From assembly GCA_977006965.1 (NCBI GenBank), contig OZ345365.1, forward strand, positions 248,001 through 312,000: 64,000 bases of DNA, given 5' to 3'. Below the pieces are notes generated by a model. The model was not told the DNA's origin. It made no database searches and saw only the letters and a list, made by a program, of their open reading frames with translations. Below, in pieces: positions 36,348 through 47,440 of this stretch. Each line of letters opens with the position of its first letter. The first letter of the stretch is position 1. A program made the position numbers and the translations under genes. The DNA comes from Phymatolithon calcareum. Its lineage: Eukaryota > Rhodophyta > Florideophyceae > Hapalidiales.

Positions 36348-37196
36348 CGTTGGGCGCAGGCTCGGACGTTCCCATCTTGATCTTCAACGGGCACGGTACG
36401 GGCATTGCGGGCTCTGTTTCCTCCGCATACCGTCTGTTCTGCTCTTCCAATAGGAGATCATTTCCTTTTTCTTCCTGTCTTTTGTACCAAAGTCGAGCAC
36501 CGGCATCAATCATTGGAAGCATAGAGCATCGTGTCGTGCGCAGTACCACAGCATGTAGGTTCCTGGTTCGCCTCTCCATCTGGTCCACGATCTTTCCTTT
36601 CCTCAAGGAGTCTCCAAACATATTGAATTCTGGAGATGTTCCATCCCCGCAGCATTCAGCTCCTTCAGCGTATCTGCGGTACATGATCTGTCTGCTAAGA
36701 TCTCAACAACTGAGTTGCCAATGAACGACAGGTTGACTATCGCTTTTTGGGGATTTTTCAGGCCCAATCGCAGTTCTTTGAGGAGAGCATACTCATGCAT
36801 TCGTTGCAATCCACGAAAGTAGAGTGGCACCAGGTTTTCGGGGTCCCTCGTTTGGGGGGCTCTCAGCATGCTCTTCGTCCTGAGTCTCTCTTTTAGCGTC
36901 ATTTTCTCTTTCGTGAGACTGGGGAACTGTTCTGGTGCATTATTCGGGCGTCCCTTTTGGTTTCCGGTAGGTTCGTTTCTGGTCTCCTTGCTTGTATTCG
37001 TGGGCTGCTCCGGCGTAGCAGTTTTTCTCGCTTGTATCTTCGGCAAAATATTCTTCGGCACTGGTGCACCCGAGGCTGGTCCGGTTTTTAAGACCTCCTT
37101 CCATGATCTGACAGTCGTCTCTGCAGGCCGGGCGGAACTCTTGACTTGTGGGGACTCCCTGCGTAGCTCTCTCATCTGTGCCTCCATTATTGTCAT
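36319..37196 (-). pseudogene. Family-E ORF1, C-terminal domain
   Basis: Two frames, 37196-36603 and 36684-36319. Landmarks are LGLKNPQKAIVNLSFIGNSVVEIL, written here as NPQKAIVNLSFIG and VVEIL, then FNMFGD, ERRTRNL and ARLWY. The same domain is in the plus-strand copy at 38867-39300 (NPEKAVVSVSFIG, FDMFGDW, ERRTRKL, ARQWY) and, diverged, in family B near 44170. It is a conserved unit of ORF1 in this clade. I do not recognise it as a named domain. A frameshift near 36640 splits it. Confidence 0.7.
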
Positions 37197-38478
37197 TTTT
37201 CACCATCTGATCCATCACTTCCTTCAGTGAGTTGAATTCCCGGTGGCTGATAGCATTCTGCTTCATTGGTGCCTTCTGCTTCGACTTTGATTTCATGGTA
37301 CCCATTTCTCTTGCAGATTCGGTGTTCTCTTCCTCTTGCATAATCGTTTTTTCCAGCTTGTCCTCACACTCAGCCAGCTTGATTGTAGGGGACATCACAA
37401 GTGGAGATAGTGTTTCCATACAAGTTAAGCACTGGCAGCTGACGCATTCTGTTTCTTTTGAGGATCTGATATTGAAATGGGATGGGAGCGCCTGGATATG
37501 TTCAGGGCAATTCGGGCACTTGACATTCTTGCGAACACTGTTGAATCGCCTCTTCCAAGCTTGACGTACCGTTTCTGGCCCATCAACTACACTTCGTGGG
37601 TGCTTGTCTTTCTTCCCTGTGTTCTGCACACCCTCAATGGAGATTTCGGCATCTTCTATCCTCCCCGCTGGCAATAGCCGATCACGACTGGAGAGATCCT
37701 TCTCTTCATTTGTGGTTTCTTCTATTTTGTCGCAGTGGACATCGTCTTTCACCCTGACTGGTGTGTGATCTATGCTGCTTATGGGAGTCCTGAGGACTGG
37801 AGATTCCATAAACAGCTCTCGGACAGTGTTGCTTTTCTCTTCACAGATAACGCAAATCGCTTTTTCTGTCACCGGGTCGAATCTTGCACAGCTTATGTGT
37901 AGCTCACCCAGACAAAACAGGAAAGCATCATTGGGTGGGGTCATTTGGCGGCATCTGGGGTCTATGCACTTTGCCGGTGACGAGCAAATGATACACTCGC
38001 ACTTTCCGGAGGAAAGTTCACACTTTATATTAGCGGATAAGCTCCACTCGCTGTCGACCAAGTGGTCTCCTGGAGTTATGAGCACCGAAGTTTCCGTAGG
38101 GCCCGACCTTAGAGCGGGTGATTCAGAGCTCGGGCCTGAGTCCATGAGCTCCCCACCGCCGTCGTCGTGAGCTTCTTGCCTTGAATTTTTGGAATTTTTC
38201 GCCACGTTTGTCATAAGTTCCATTTCTTTTCGCTCATCTGTCTCAACGTCCGACGCATCGTGCTCCGATCTCTTCTTGTCCAGACTCATCTTCCTCGCTG
38301 AGCCGCTCAAAATGAACGTCGCGGGGGGCTTTTTACGGCGACCTGGTCTCCGCGCGCGTCTCCGTTCGCCCTCCTTTCCTTTTCGCTTTTCACTTCGAGT
38401 GGCCCTATCGGGTCCCCCTTGCCCTATTGAGTAAGCGTCAGTCGGGATTTCCAGGAGCTGGCGTGGTGTGTTATCCAC
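36940..38478 (-). pseudogene. Family-E ORF1, N-terminal part with PHD-like zinc finger
   Basis: 512 codons open, no ATG at the upstream edge. The frame reaches a TGA at about 38488 where the related copy near 59.6 kb has Trp (VRWQLVD), so the real protein started further upstream. Residues 30-50 are very basic. A C4HC3-like cluster has Cys 162, 165, 171, 176 and 189, His 194, and Cys 197, 209 and 212, resembling the PHD finger reported in ORF1 of CR1/L2-type elements. A second group of paired Cys (CPNC, CVSC, CLTC) lies near residues 325-370. The role is probably RNA binding and chaperoning, with chromatin contact through the PHD finger; that is inference. Confidence 0.75.
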
Positions 38479-38671
38479 CGGCTGTCATCTTACATCGCCC
38501 GGACTTCACAGAACGTCTTCTTTGTAATGTATATTCCTCTGGGCTGCGGAACCGTATTGCTCTTGTCTGACCATTATTCACCAATGCAAACCTTATCTCC
38601 CTCATCCAGCACGCTGCCTCACCCTGAAAGAGAGACTGAAAAGGAAAAATATAATGAGGACCCAACCAATC

Positions 38672-38825
38672 CATGGGGGATATATGTTGATTTATATTAA
38701 AAGCGCCCAAGCCTCAAATTGAGTAACAGGGCAACTTCTTGTTGTTTTCGATACTCATCTCTCTACTCTCCTTCTAATATCTCCTTAATTCGAATTTCTC
38801 TCCCTGTCAGGGCCCGAGCAACAAA
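38672..38825 (-). mobile_element. Family-A 3' tail
   Basis: A 150-bp 5'-truncated copy on the minus strand: GAGAGAAATTCGAATTAAGG, GTTACTCAATTTGAGGC, then ATAAATCAACATATATCCCCC ending at about 38677 (given in part here). It separates the two family-E elements. Confidence 0.8.
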
Positions 38826-38866
38826 TCCATTGTGCTGACCAGCTCACTCCGCTTTATTTCAGAGGT

Positions 38867-39310
38867 TTGCAGCTGTCAAACGAGAAGGCCATCTTCGCAG
38901 AGCTATTCGCGGGAATGGAAAATCCGGAAAAGGCCGTCGTAAGCGTGTCGTTTATTGGAGGATCCGTTCTGGAGGTGTTTTCACACGAGTCCTGCACAGC
39001 AAAAACCGTAGAAGTGGTAAAGGCTGCTGATATGCACCTCCTGGGCGAGTTTGACATGTTTGGAGACTGGATGAAAGGTAAAAAGGACCTGGGAAGTCAC
39101 GAACGACGCACTCGAAAACTCAATGCTGTGCTGTATCGGGCAGCGAGATGCTCCAGGCTTTCCATTGACACAGCAGCGCGACAATGGTATCGAGAAAAGG
39201 TGAAGAAGGCGAAGGATATCCTAGATATGAAGCTCCAAAAGAGGTGGGAGGAGGAAACAGTCCAAGCAGTTACTGAGCCGTGCCCTCTGAATTTACTCCT
39301 GAAGGATGAT
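38867..39310 (+). pseudogene. Family-E ORF1 C-terminal domain, plus copy
   Basis: Codons from AELFAGMENPEKAVVSVSFIG through FDMFGDWMKGKKDLG and ERRTRKLNAVLYRAARCS to EPCPLNLLL align with 36319-37000 on the other strand. The open frame runs to 39472 but the last 50 codons have no counterpart. The element's 5' end is missing. Confidence 0.75.
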
Positions 39311-40140
39311 AGCTCAAAGAGTCTCGCAGTGTCGCAGATTCGATCTTGCGAGAAGTACCTATCATCCCTCATCGATCGTCAGCCAGGCAGACAGTGCTCC
39401 TCGACATATGAATCGTTCATCCATCGGTTATATGTGCCAGTCAACGGTCAAGCAACGATCACCCGTGATTGACGTTCAAGACGAGAAGACAATCAATACT
39501 GTCGGTTGCAGACCGACAATAGCCTACAGAAGACCAAACCGAAACAAGCGCTCGTTGTCCAGAACAACGAGCACAGCTCTCGAGACTATCTGCAAAGCTT
39601 ACGTTACATTGCTAGCACCTAACGGGACGCTTACGTTGCGAACCGAAACGTCTTGATTAGCGTGCGGTTCACTGTCTGCAATAGACGACAGTCTAAGCCA
39701 AATCAATCTCGAGGCTCCCCCGGGTAGATGGATACTATATGTGCTAGAATAGTTTCCGATCTCATTAAACTCGGCAAGTCGGAATCAAGTACAAGTACAC
39801 ACATCCTACTTCACACACTGTCTCCCCCCGTAACCGAGTACGCCTGGGAAGCGCCACCCGCTCAATACGCAGTTCACGCGTACGGCCCGCACTACCTCTG
39901 TGCCGCTAGGGCCGGTTCTGCGAGCGAGGCACCGGGAATAATCGTCCTGAGGAGCCCGACCTGTTCTACCGCGTTTGGTAGAGTTTTCTCGACACGCAGT
40001 GCCTGAAGAGCCAACCAACCAAGAAAATAACTAGGATGGCTGGATTTCTGTTTCATTGAAGCTCCCGTAGTCAATTATTATTGCACCCGAGAGACTATTC
40101 GTTGCGCTACAATCCTTCGCTTACTTTTTCATTTTGATTG
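39310..40140 (+). other. Unrecognised hairpin-rich segment replacing part of ORF1/EN
   Basis: About 830 bp with no counterpart in the other family-E copy; it replaces the first third of the endonuclease. It contains perfect stem-loops TGTCGGT/ACCGACA (39500-39518) and GCTCGTTGT/ACAACGAGC (39550-39572), and an imperfect one at 39671-39692. GATTG occurs near both ends (39468-39472 and 40136-40141), but the ends show no LTR or TIR pattern. No ORF I would support. Confidence 0.4.
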
Positions 40141-40557
40141 ATTGTGGCGGATCCGGTAGGATTTCGGCTAATATTCAAGAAGGCGGAGAAAGATTTCCAA
40201 ATCATTATTGCGACGGTAGGAAAAATACTAATTTCGGTGTGTTATATCTCACCTTCAGCGTCCACTCAACGAAATAAGGGAAATGAGGTACAAAGGTGCC
40301 TGGAGATGCTACAGACTTTTAGCAGGGAGCCTTCTATTGCTATGTGGGACTGGAACGCAATGCATAAAACATGGGACATGAAAACCAACCAAACGGGCAC
40401 CATTCTGCTGCAATGGTCTGAAAAAACGGATGGTTTCCATATCACGGAAGAGCAGCACGTGCATTACGTGCAACGGCGAAAGCAACATCGATTTCTTTCT
40501 CAGCAAGCCGCTGACACCGAGATCGGTCACATCACCGAACGGCCCCTGGGAGGGTAA
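40138..40557 (+). pseudogene. Family-E endonuclease, C-terminal two thirds, plus copy
   Basis: FRLIFKKAEKDFQIIIATVGK, SVCYISPSA, SIAMWDWNAMHKTWD (the Gly before Asp-x-Asn is Trp here) and then a decayed SNIDFFLS equivalent in another frame. Ends where a family-A tail is inserted. Confidence 0.72.
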
Positions 40558-40571
40558 CCAACCCTAACTTT

Positions 40572-40735
40572 GACCCAAGATAAGACTTACTTGGGCCCTC
40601 ACAGGGAGAGAAATTCGAATTAAGGAGATATTTGAAGGAGAGTAGAGAGATGAGTATCGAAAACAGCGAGAAGCTGCCCTGTTACTCAATTTGAGGCTTT
40701 GGGAGCTTTTAAAATAAATCAATATATATATCCCC
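40572..40735 (+). mobile_element. Family-A 3' tail in the family-E linker
   Basis: A 164-bp copy: GGGCCCTCACAGGGAGAG, CAATTTGAGGCTTTGGGAGC, then AAAATAAATC and TATATCCCCC. Very similar to 38672-38825 on the other strand. I found no clear target duplication. Confidence 0.75.
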
Positions 40736-41017
40736 CAGCACAGGCCTGAGATGACGAGTGTTCCGAAAAGAGCACCAAGTCAAAGACGCAAAGAGGTTAT
40801 ATCTACGAAGATCAGATCGGACCCGGAGCTCGTCGAAATGTACGAACGGAATATCGCCACAGCCTGTCTACACAAATCATGCGTTTAAATGCATGCCAGT
40901 CCCCAGGGAGCTGGATTCAATTTATGAATCTATTGTGGGCATCTTTATCCATCCTAGGAGGAAAACAGTTCCAATGGAAGGAGCTCGAAACACGTTCTGG
41001 ACGCCCACTCTTAGAGG

Positions 41018-42873
41018 ATGGCAGAAAAGCGAACAAAGCTGTTTGGAAGAGCTCGGAAAACAAAGAGCGAGGTCAATATTCTAGCTCACAAGGATTTCAA
41101 GAAAAAAATGAGCAAAGAGGTAATTGGCGCCAAAAAAGCGTCCTACAATCGATTCCTGGATGACCTGGACGAACTCCCAGCAGCAACAGCCTTTGAGAAG
41201 ACGGCCGAAATGGCAAGAGCTCTCTCTAGGCTAAACACCGAAAATGTCAAGAAGGAAGTACGCTGCCACCTGCACTGTTCCTTGCCGACCTCTCAAGCCT
41301 CTTTTGCTCCGAGGAAGGATGGCGCGGAGATACTAAATCGTTTGCTACCCCTTGAATTTTCCGAAGCGACATAGAAGCGGCTGTCAGCGATAGTCCAATT
41401 GGTAAGGCCCGTGGACTGGACAAAGTACAAACCGAAATTTTGAAAGTGGACCTAGTACTAAGCACAAGAGTACTTTCTGCGATTTGGGAAGCTTGTGGTC
41501 GTTTGCAAATCACACCCTTGGCTTGGAGAACAGCTGAAATTGTACCTATCTACAAGGATGGAGATACAGCATTGCCGACGAGCTACCGCCCAATCCCCCT
41601 CCTAAACCACATGACGAAGATAATCGAAATGGCATTAGACAAGATGATCAGAAGGAAATACAAGTTCCAACTCTCACATCTAGGGTTCCAGAAACGAAAG
41701 GGCACTGAGTTGGCGCTTCTCCATGCTGAAGCACTCTGACAATCTGGTCACAGCTCCGTGGCAGTCTTAGACCTTAAAGCTGCATACGACTCCTTACCAA
41801 AGAATAAGCTTGCAGAGAGAATAAGGAAGGTTCTGGAACCAGAGATCGCCGAAATGGTTCTTCCTTTTCTGGATCTCTCATTCATACAGAAGAGAGACGG
41901 CAAGGATTCCGTGTGGTACACGATTGACAGAGACGTCCCTCAGGGGTCCGCTCTCAGTCCGTGCCTGTACATTATGTTCATGGATACGTTTGCCGTTGCT
42001 CTAAACTCCATTCAGAAGAATGTCACAAAAGAGCCCTGCAAAATGTTTGCAGACGACGTGAAATTGTCCGCAAAATCAGTGGAAGGCCTCCAGCGTATCC
42101 TTGATATAGCCTTGGAGTGGGCATAGAGAAATGGTATGGTGTGGAACACCATGAAAAGCGTAATTCTTTGGACCAAGGATACAGCAAGTCATAGATTCCG
42201 GCTCTCAGGGCGGCGGATAAAGACTCTCCGGGAGGTAAAATACCTTGGGGTAACACTAACGGGACAGGGAGTTTCAGAAACAAAACTGGCAGACAGGATC
42301 AAGAAATCCAAAAATGAAATTGGGTATCTCCGACAGCTCTCCGTGTTTACCAATGGTGTCCACCCCGCGAGGGCGATTAGGCAGTACAAATCTCTTGTGC
42401 AGTCAAGATGGGAATATGCTCTTCACCTCACACCTTGGAACGCGAAGGTGGCCTCGGAAGTCAGGAAGGTTGAATCTATGTTCTTCGGGAAAATCCTTGG
42501 TAAACCAGGAAAAAGAAGCTTAGACAGGCTTCTCTTTCCTGAATCCTCCAACCCAAGGGAAGAAGAGACGTCCTTGCAAGACGCTTTGTGCAGAGATTGA
42601 TAAGAAGACGCGATGCGCTGATATCTGACCCAACAACAGATATCGCGAACAAGGAACTTCAAGAAGTGGAGTGAGATATTGTCCACGCGAAAGTGAATTG
42701 CTTCCTGTGCGGACAGCTAAGACAAACATCAAGAAATACCAAAAAACAAGATACTGGGGGCCACAGAGGATGTGGAAAAGTCGAAAAAACGACCTATACC
42801 TCACGCGAAAGTGTCGTTACCCCTGTAACTTCTCTTCAATTCAAGAAGACATAGAACGCTTGCCATCAAGTTA
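41018..42873 (+). pseudogene. Family-E linker, RT and C-terminal region, plus copy
   Basis: Linker AEKRTKLFGRARK and LDELPAATAFEKTAEMARAL at 41018-41230; RT YRPIPLLNHMTKIIEM, TGA at 41737-41739, AVLDLKAAYDSLP, TIDRDVPQGSALSPCLY and MFADDVKL (FADD); TAG at 42124; then YLGVTLTGQGVS, VFTNGVHPARAI and RWEYALHLTPW. Frame breaks near 42530 and after. Homology to the minus copy ends at 42868 at the family-B target site. Confidence 0.85.
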
Positions 42874-43128
42874 AACTCCAATTAGTTCTTGAGTCGAAAG
42901 CTGAACACATTGAGCGGATCGTTCGGGACCGGAACAAAGTTTAGGTCGAGCGAGCACTTCCTCCAGCCCCAAACCCCACACGCGGGGCTACGGGCCTTGG
43001 GAGGGCAGGATCATGGCGTCAAACCATGATCCCAACGAAGGAGAACGCGACGTGGCAACCACGTTTCCGTGACAAGCTTGAAGAAGCCGTCGCGGAAGTC
43101 ACCCGCAACCGTCGACGGGTTTGGAATA

Positions 43129-44770
43129 TCAAAAAATGGAAATTTCTATGAAACAGACCAGTACGGCACACCGGTCCACTGGGGAAATCACGCGAGCCAG
43201 GGCGTGCACCAAGCCTGGGACTGGAGACAAAACAAATAGCAAGGAGCCCATACAGGATGGAAACAGCTTCATCAAACCGATAAAAACGTCAAGAAAAGCG
43301 ATTACGGTAGGAGAAAACCCATCACGGCAGCTTTTCGTGAAACATTGAAATTCCGTGGAGTGTGGCGATTGCAGCAGAAAGGGAACGCTCAAACTCACGG
43401 GGGGAAGCGCTCGAGCACCACTAGGCTCTTGTGCCGAAGAGTTCATAAAACAAGGTACACCGAAAAGTCCAAGGCAGACAGTCCTTGCAGAACCGACGGT
43501 GCGCATTTCAAAGCAAGCCGAAAGACGCATCGACGAAGAAGACAATCCAACTACCGCGAGTAGCAACAAGTGCAACACGCCAGGCGAGAGAACATGCCCA
43601 ACAGCTGATGTCCTAAAGGAGCTTAAAGCACAGATGGCGGTACTGGAATCGAGATTGGCAACCTCAGAATCCAAGTTAGCTGATACCGGGGGAAAGATCA
43701 AAGCCCCTGAAGCAACAGTGAGGACTCTATCGGAAGAGAACAGAAGGATCCGACGCGGTGCTCCAGGAGCACTAGAGGAATCATCTGTACAACCAGATTC
43801 CAGAGGGAAGCCGACGAGTCCCGAGAAGGACTCCAAGGGCTTCACCAAGAACACAGAATTTTCCCCAGTTAAGTCTTACAAGGAGGCTATAACCGGAAAT
43901 AAAAGCGACTCGATGACTTCTAACATAAGATGAGAAAATTGCAGAAGACGAGAAATGAAAGAAGTGCAAGCAGCCGTCCAACGCAACCGATTGAAGAGCC
44001 GGATAGAGAACGCTTGGAAACATTCCTAAATAAAATGGGAAATCGCATGCCAAGAAAGGGACCGAAATTGTGATTGGTCTCACTGTTCTTCAGAAGAATT
44101 CCAAAAGCCCCGCGGGAGCAAATTGAGGAAGCTGTGTAAGGGATGCTGAAGACGTAAACGGTTTACCACATATCGTTCATTGGTTCGTTGATAATGGAAG
44201 TACTCATAGAAACGAGAGAATGGGACGCCATTGTTAACCTAATGCGTTTAGCGGGCATGGTCTGCATGTGAAAACCCCAAGACAAGAAGCCAACATGGTG
44301 AGTCGGTGCTCTCACTACAGAAACATGCGACGAGGACAAGGGCACGCGCTAGATACTGCGCGTCCACGGCGTGAAATGAGGTCGCAAAAGATTGGTACAA
44401 AGGCCTGGAGAGAATTGCCGACCGGAGACTCAGATCAATGGAAATTGATGAGATACGAAAGCTCGAACAATTCCCACGACGACACCTCATAAACCCTAAT
44501 TTCGAACAAATAATGAGGAAGGAGAGCGACCCAACAGGCCAGGAAGATGGAGAAACCGAGGGACAACAGTCCATCGATGAAGATCAGGCAACAAAGCAAG
44601 ATGAACCAGCTCATACAATATTCGAGGTAGATGGGGAAGACGGGACTTCTCAGCATGTCGAGCCAAATACATCAATCTCTGAATCGAGAGGCCAGCCGTC
44701 AAATCGCAGCGCAGACCCAGAGAAGCAAAGTACTCCCATCCCAAATTCGGAGCAAAGCGCAATCAAAAAT
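43129..44770 (+). pseudogene. Family-B ORF1
   Basis: 43129-43345 is a short frame ending RQLFVKH; 43355-43930 continues in a second frame with a CGDC pair, a Ser/Pro/Lys-rich stretch and a coiled coil (LKELKAQMAVLESRLATSES, then SEENRRIRR). After stops, 44163-44265 reads VYHISFIGSLIMEVLIE, the counterpart of the family-E SFIG..VVEIL domain. 44438-44770 is an acidic tail (SDPTGQEDGETEGQQSIDED). It has at least three frame changes. The role is probably RNA binding. Confidence 0.65.
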
Positions 44771-44785
44771 AAAATTTAATAGATA

Positions 44786-45433
44786 TTGGAGAATGGCAAC
44801 GATGAACGTCGGGAGATTACCAGAACCCCGGGGTACCTACATAAGATGGTACAAAATCACGAGGTCGGCATCATCGGTCTCACGGAGACGAATCTGAGAT
44901 CCGAGACCGGCATTTGGACCGATATGTTCTCAATAAACGCCCCAAGGCCCGAACTGATAACTTCGGATGGGCCTCGTAACCAAGATCCCGGGTCAAGAAG
45001 GCGAGGTACAGCGAGAAACTTTGGCGGTGTATCACTGGTGTTCCGCAGTGGATGTGGAGTTAAACTAATCTTCAAGTATGCAAATGTACACTTCCAAATC
45101 ATTATCGCACAACTAGGCAGCCTAAAAGTTGGGGTAGTGTACATGTCACCAAGGCCAAATCGTCAGGAAACCGACAAATGCCTCCAACTAGTCAACAGGC
45201 ATGCAAGGGGTCAAGCCATAATCAGTGGTGACTGGAACGCAAGACACAAGCCGTGGGACAGACAGTCAAACAGAAGGGGCAACCAACTCGTCCAGTGGGC
45301 GGAAAGAAAAGGATGGGACATTAGAGCAAGCAAAGAACCGACATTCCAGACGAAGAAGTACGGGAGCAATATCGACTTCTTCGTCACAAAAGGAATAACA
45401 ATATCCGCGCCGATTTCTCCAGAAGACATATAG
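44786..45433 (+). CDS. Family-B APE-type endonuclease
   Basis: The frame has IIGLTETNLRSETG (catalytic Glu), FGGVSLVFRSG, VGVVYMSPRPN, AIISGDWNARHKPWD (Asp-x-Asn) and SNIDFFVTKGI. The first strand (ATMNVGRLPEPR, with the Asn) lies one frame away at 44794-44830, so there is one frameshift between. The frame stops at TAG 45431. It shares the GDWNARHKxWD motif with family E. Domain length is normal. Confidence 0.8.
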   Translation: MENGNDERREITRTPGYLHKMVQNHEVGIIGLTETNLRSETGIWTDMFSINAPRPELITSDGPRNQDPGSRRRGTARNFGGVSLVFRSGCGVKLIFKYANVHFQIIIAQLGSLKVGVVYMSPRPNRQETDKCLQLVNRHARGQAIISGDWNARHKPWDRQSNRRGNQLVQWAERKGWDIRASKEPTFQTKKYGSNIDFFVTKGITISAPISPEDI

Positions 45434-46093
45434 ACAGGGGCTACACAGCACAGGCTTGTATGCACGCGCGTTAGAAGCCGGCAAGATCGTGACCCGAACT
45501 AGTTAAGCGACCGATCAGTGTAAGAGACCGAGATGAAACACAAAGGAAAAATGAAATCAAGGAGCGAATGCGAAGTCTCATTGAGAACCTCAAGGGAAGT
45601 GCCTCCCAGAAATCGGTATCCCATATCTACGGGGAGATTGTGGAGCTCGGAGGAAAGTCAAGAAAAAATCCAAGAGAGAAGTTGCGCTTTGTAAGTACCA
45701 AGAAGGCATTCTCGGAGTCATCGAAGACATCAAAAAGCGCAACAATGTAAGAGATCTACACCAGGGTACAAGAGACTTGTTAAAACATGGTGTGATCCGT
45801 GGAGAACTAGAAAACGCACACCGGTACGCTATAAGTCATTTTGGAATACAGAGCTCGACAAAATGACACTGAAGAGAAAGAAACTTTATCGGAAAAGCAG
45901 ATCATCCTAATTACAGGAAGACTGGGTTCGTTACCACGATTGTAAGTACCAAATCGGAACTTTGGTGAATAAGAGGAAGAAAGAGCAGGATCAAGAATAC
46001 ATTGCCGAGCTCGAGGAGAAGGATGGACTAGCGGCTTTGAAGGAACTTGCCAAGATGGAAAAGAAAATTTGAAGAAGAAAGCTATGAAACGAG

Positions 46094-47365
46094 ATGACGG
46101 GAAGCCCCATGAACTGGGCTAAGTTCTCAGCCCGTATCTCAGCTACATGCCATAGCACCGAAAAGTGGCAACCCGGACTAAGAAAATTCTCCTGCACAGA
46201 GGACATGTTGACAAAAATTGAAGCAGCTATCCGTAAAGCACCAAACGGAAAGGCACCAGGCTTAGAAGAAGTTAAGGCTGAAATGCTAAAAGTCGATATA
46301 TCGCTCAACATCGAAGTGCTTACAGCCTTGAGGGACGCCTGCGGGAGGTGCAGAGACACGCCTCTGCACTGGCAGAACGCGCTTCTCGTCCCAATACACA
46401 ATAAAGTGGCACACGAGGACCCCGGAAACTACCGACCGATTTCTTTGCTGAGGCACGCAAGGAAAATTATTGAGACAGCTATTGATATGAAGCTGCGCAC
46501 AGTATACTCAAACCACTGATATCAGCTTGGGTTCCAAAACGGAAAGAGCACTGAACTGGCGATCCGAAGAGCAATTGAGCTATTAAAAGAGGATCAGAGA
46601 TGTGTAGCAGTATTGGACCTTAAGGCTGCCTGCGACACAGTACCGAGAGTACACTTGGTTAACAGAATGAGACAAGTCCTGCCCAAGGAGATCTGCGCAA
46701 TGGCCGAGGCGTTCTTGACACCATCTTGGGTAGCAACAATTGGTGATGCGAACAGGAACTGGTTTCTAGTGGACAGGGGGGTCCCACAAGTGTCCCCTCT
46801 CAGTCCAAGCCTCTACAACATCTTCATGGATGAATTCGCAGAGCGAATGAGCCGGGCATCAAAAACCTGGGCTGAAGTACCGGCTATCCTCTTCGTAGAC
46901 GATGTTCTTCTCTCTGCGAAATCACCCGCTGCACTGCATGGACTATTGAATAAAGCTACCCAATGGGCACAAGAGCGATAGATGACTTAGAACACTAAAT
47001 AAAGGAAAAGCGAAGTCCTCGAATCAGAGGACACATTGGGCAAGACTTTCAAGCTAGCGAACAAGGTACTAGCACAAGTTCCGGAGGTCACATACCTTGG
47101 AGTATCCCTAGACCCCGGAGGAGTCACAGATACGTTAATGATGCAACGAATGAAGAAAGCAAGGGCGGCCGTGTTCGATTTGCGTACACTGGGAGTTTTC
47201 AAGGAAGGGCTGAGTATACAGAAGTGTATTCAGATATACAAGACACTAGTACAGCCACGCTGGGAGTACGCAATGCACTTAACGCCCTGGACAGAAGACG
47301 TACAAAATGCCGTCAAGGACGTAGAAGCAACATTCTTCAATCAAGTTTTCGGGCCACTGGCCTGA
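46094..47365 (+). pseudogene. Family-B reverse transcriptase
   Basis: Three open parts: 46094-46519 (NGKAPGLEEVKAEMLKVD, YRPISLLRHARKIIE), 46613-46981 (DLKAACDTVP, VDRGVPQVSPLSPSLYNIF, LFVDDVLL) and 47036-47365 (YLGVSLDPGGV, VFKEGLSIQKCIQIYKTL, WEYAMHLTPW). TGA at 46517 and TAG at 46979 separate them. The catalytic box is FVDD rather than FADD, and PQGS is PQVS here, an unusual change in a nearly invariant motif. Confidence 0.85.
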
Positions 47366-47440
47366 GGAAGGACGGATCGGCTCCGTCTCCTCTGCCGGAT
47401 CCAGGCGGCTACATATCGTCGAGAAATCTTAGCCTTCAAA

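Larger units (their letters stand above)
33120..38665 (-). mobile_element. Family-E non-LTR retrotransposon, nearly full length
   Basis: Minus-strand order: leader (38665-38480), ORF1 with PHD-like finger (38478-36940), ORF1 C-terminal domain (37196-36319), APE endonuclease (36347-35400), reverse transcriptase (35204-34100), C-terminal region (34281-33300), and a 3' end with CTTTTAAATAAAAAAC followed by a CTT-rich tail near 33120. It has several frame breaks and stops but no large deletion, about 5.5 kb. The second copy at 38.84-49.3 kb lies head to head with it. Confidence 0.9.

Noticed and set aside
36319-36684. Separate small gene between ORF1 and endonuclease of family E
   Set aside because: It aligns as a frame-shifted continuation of the ORF1 C-terminal domain seen uninterrupted at 38867-39310.
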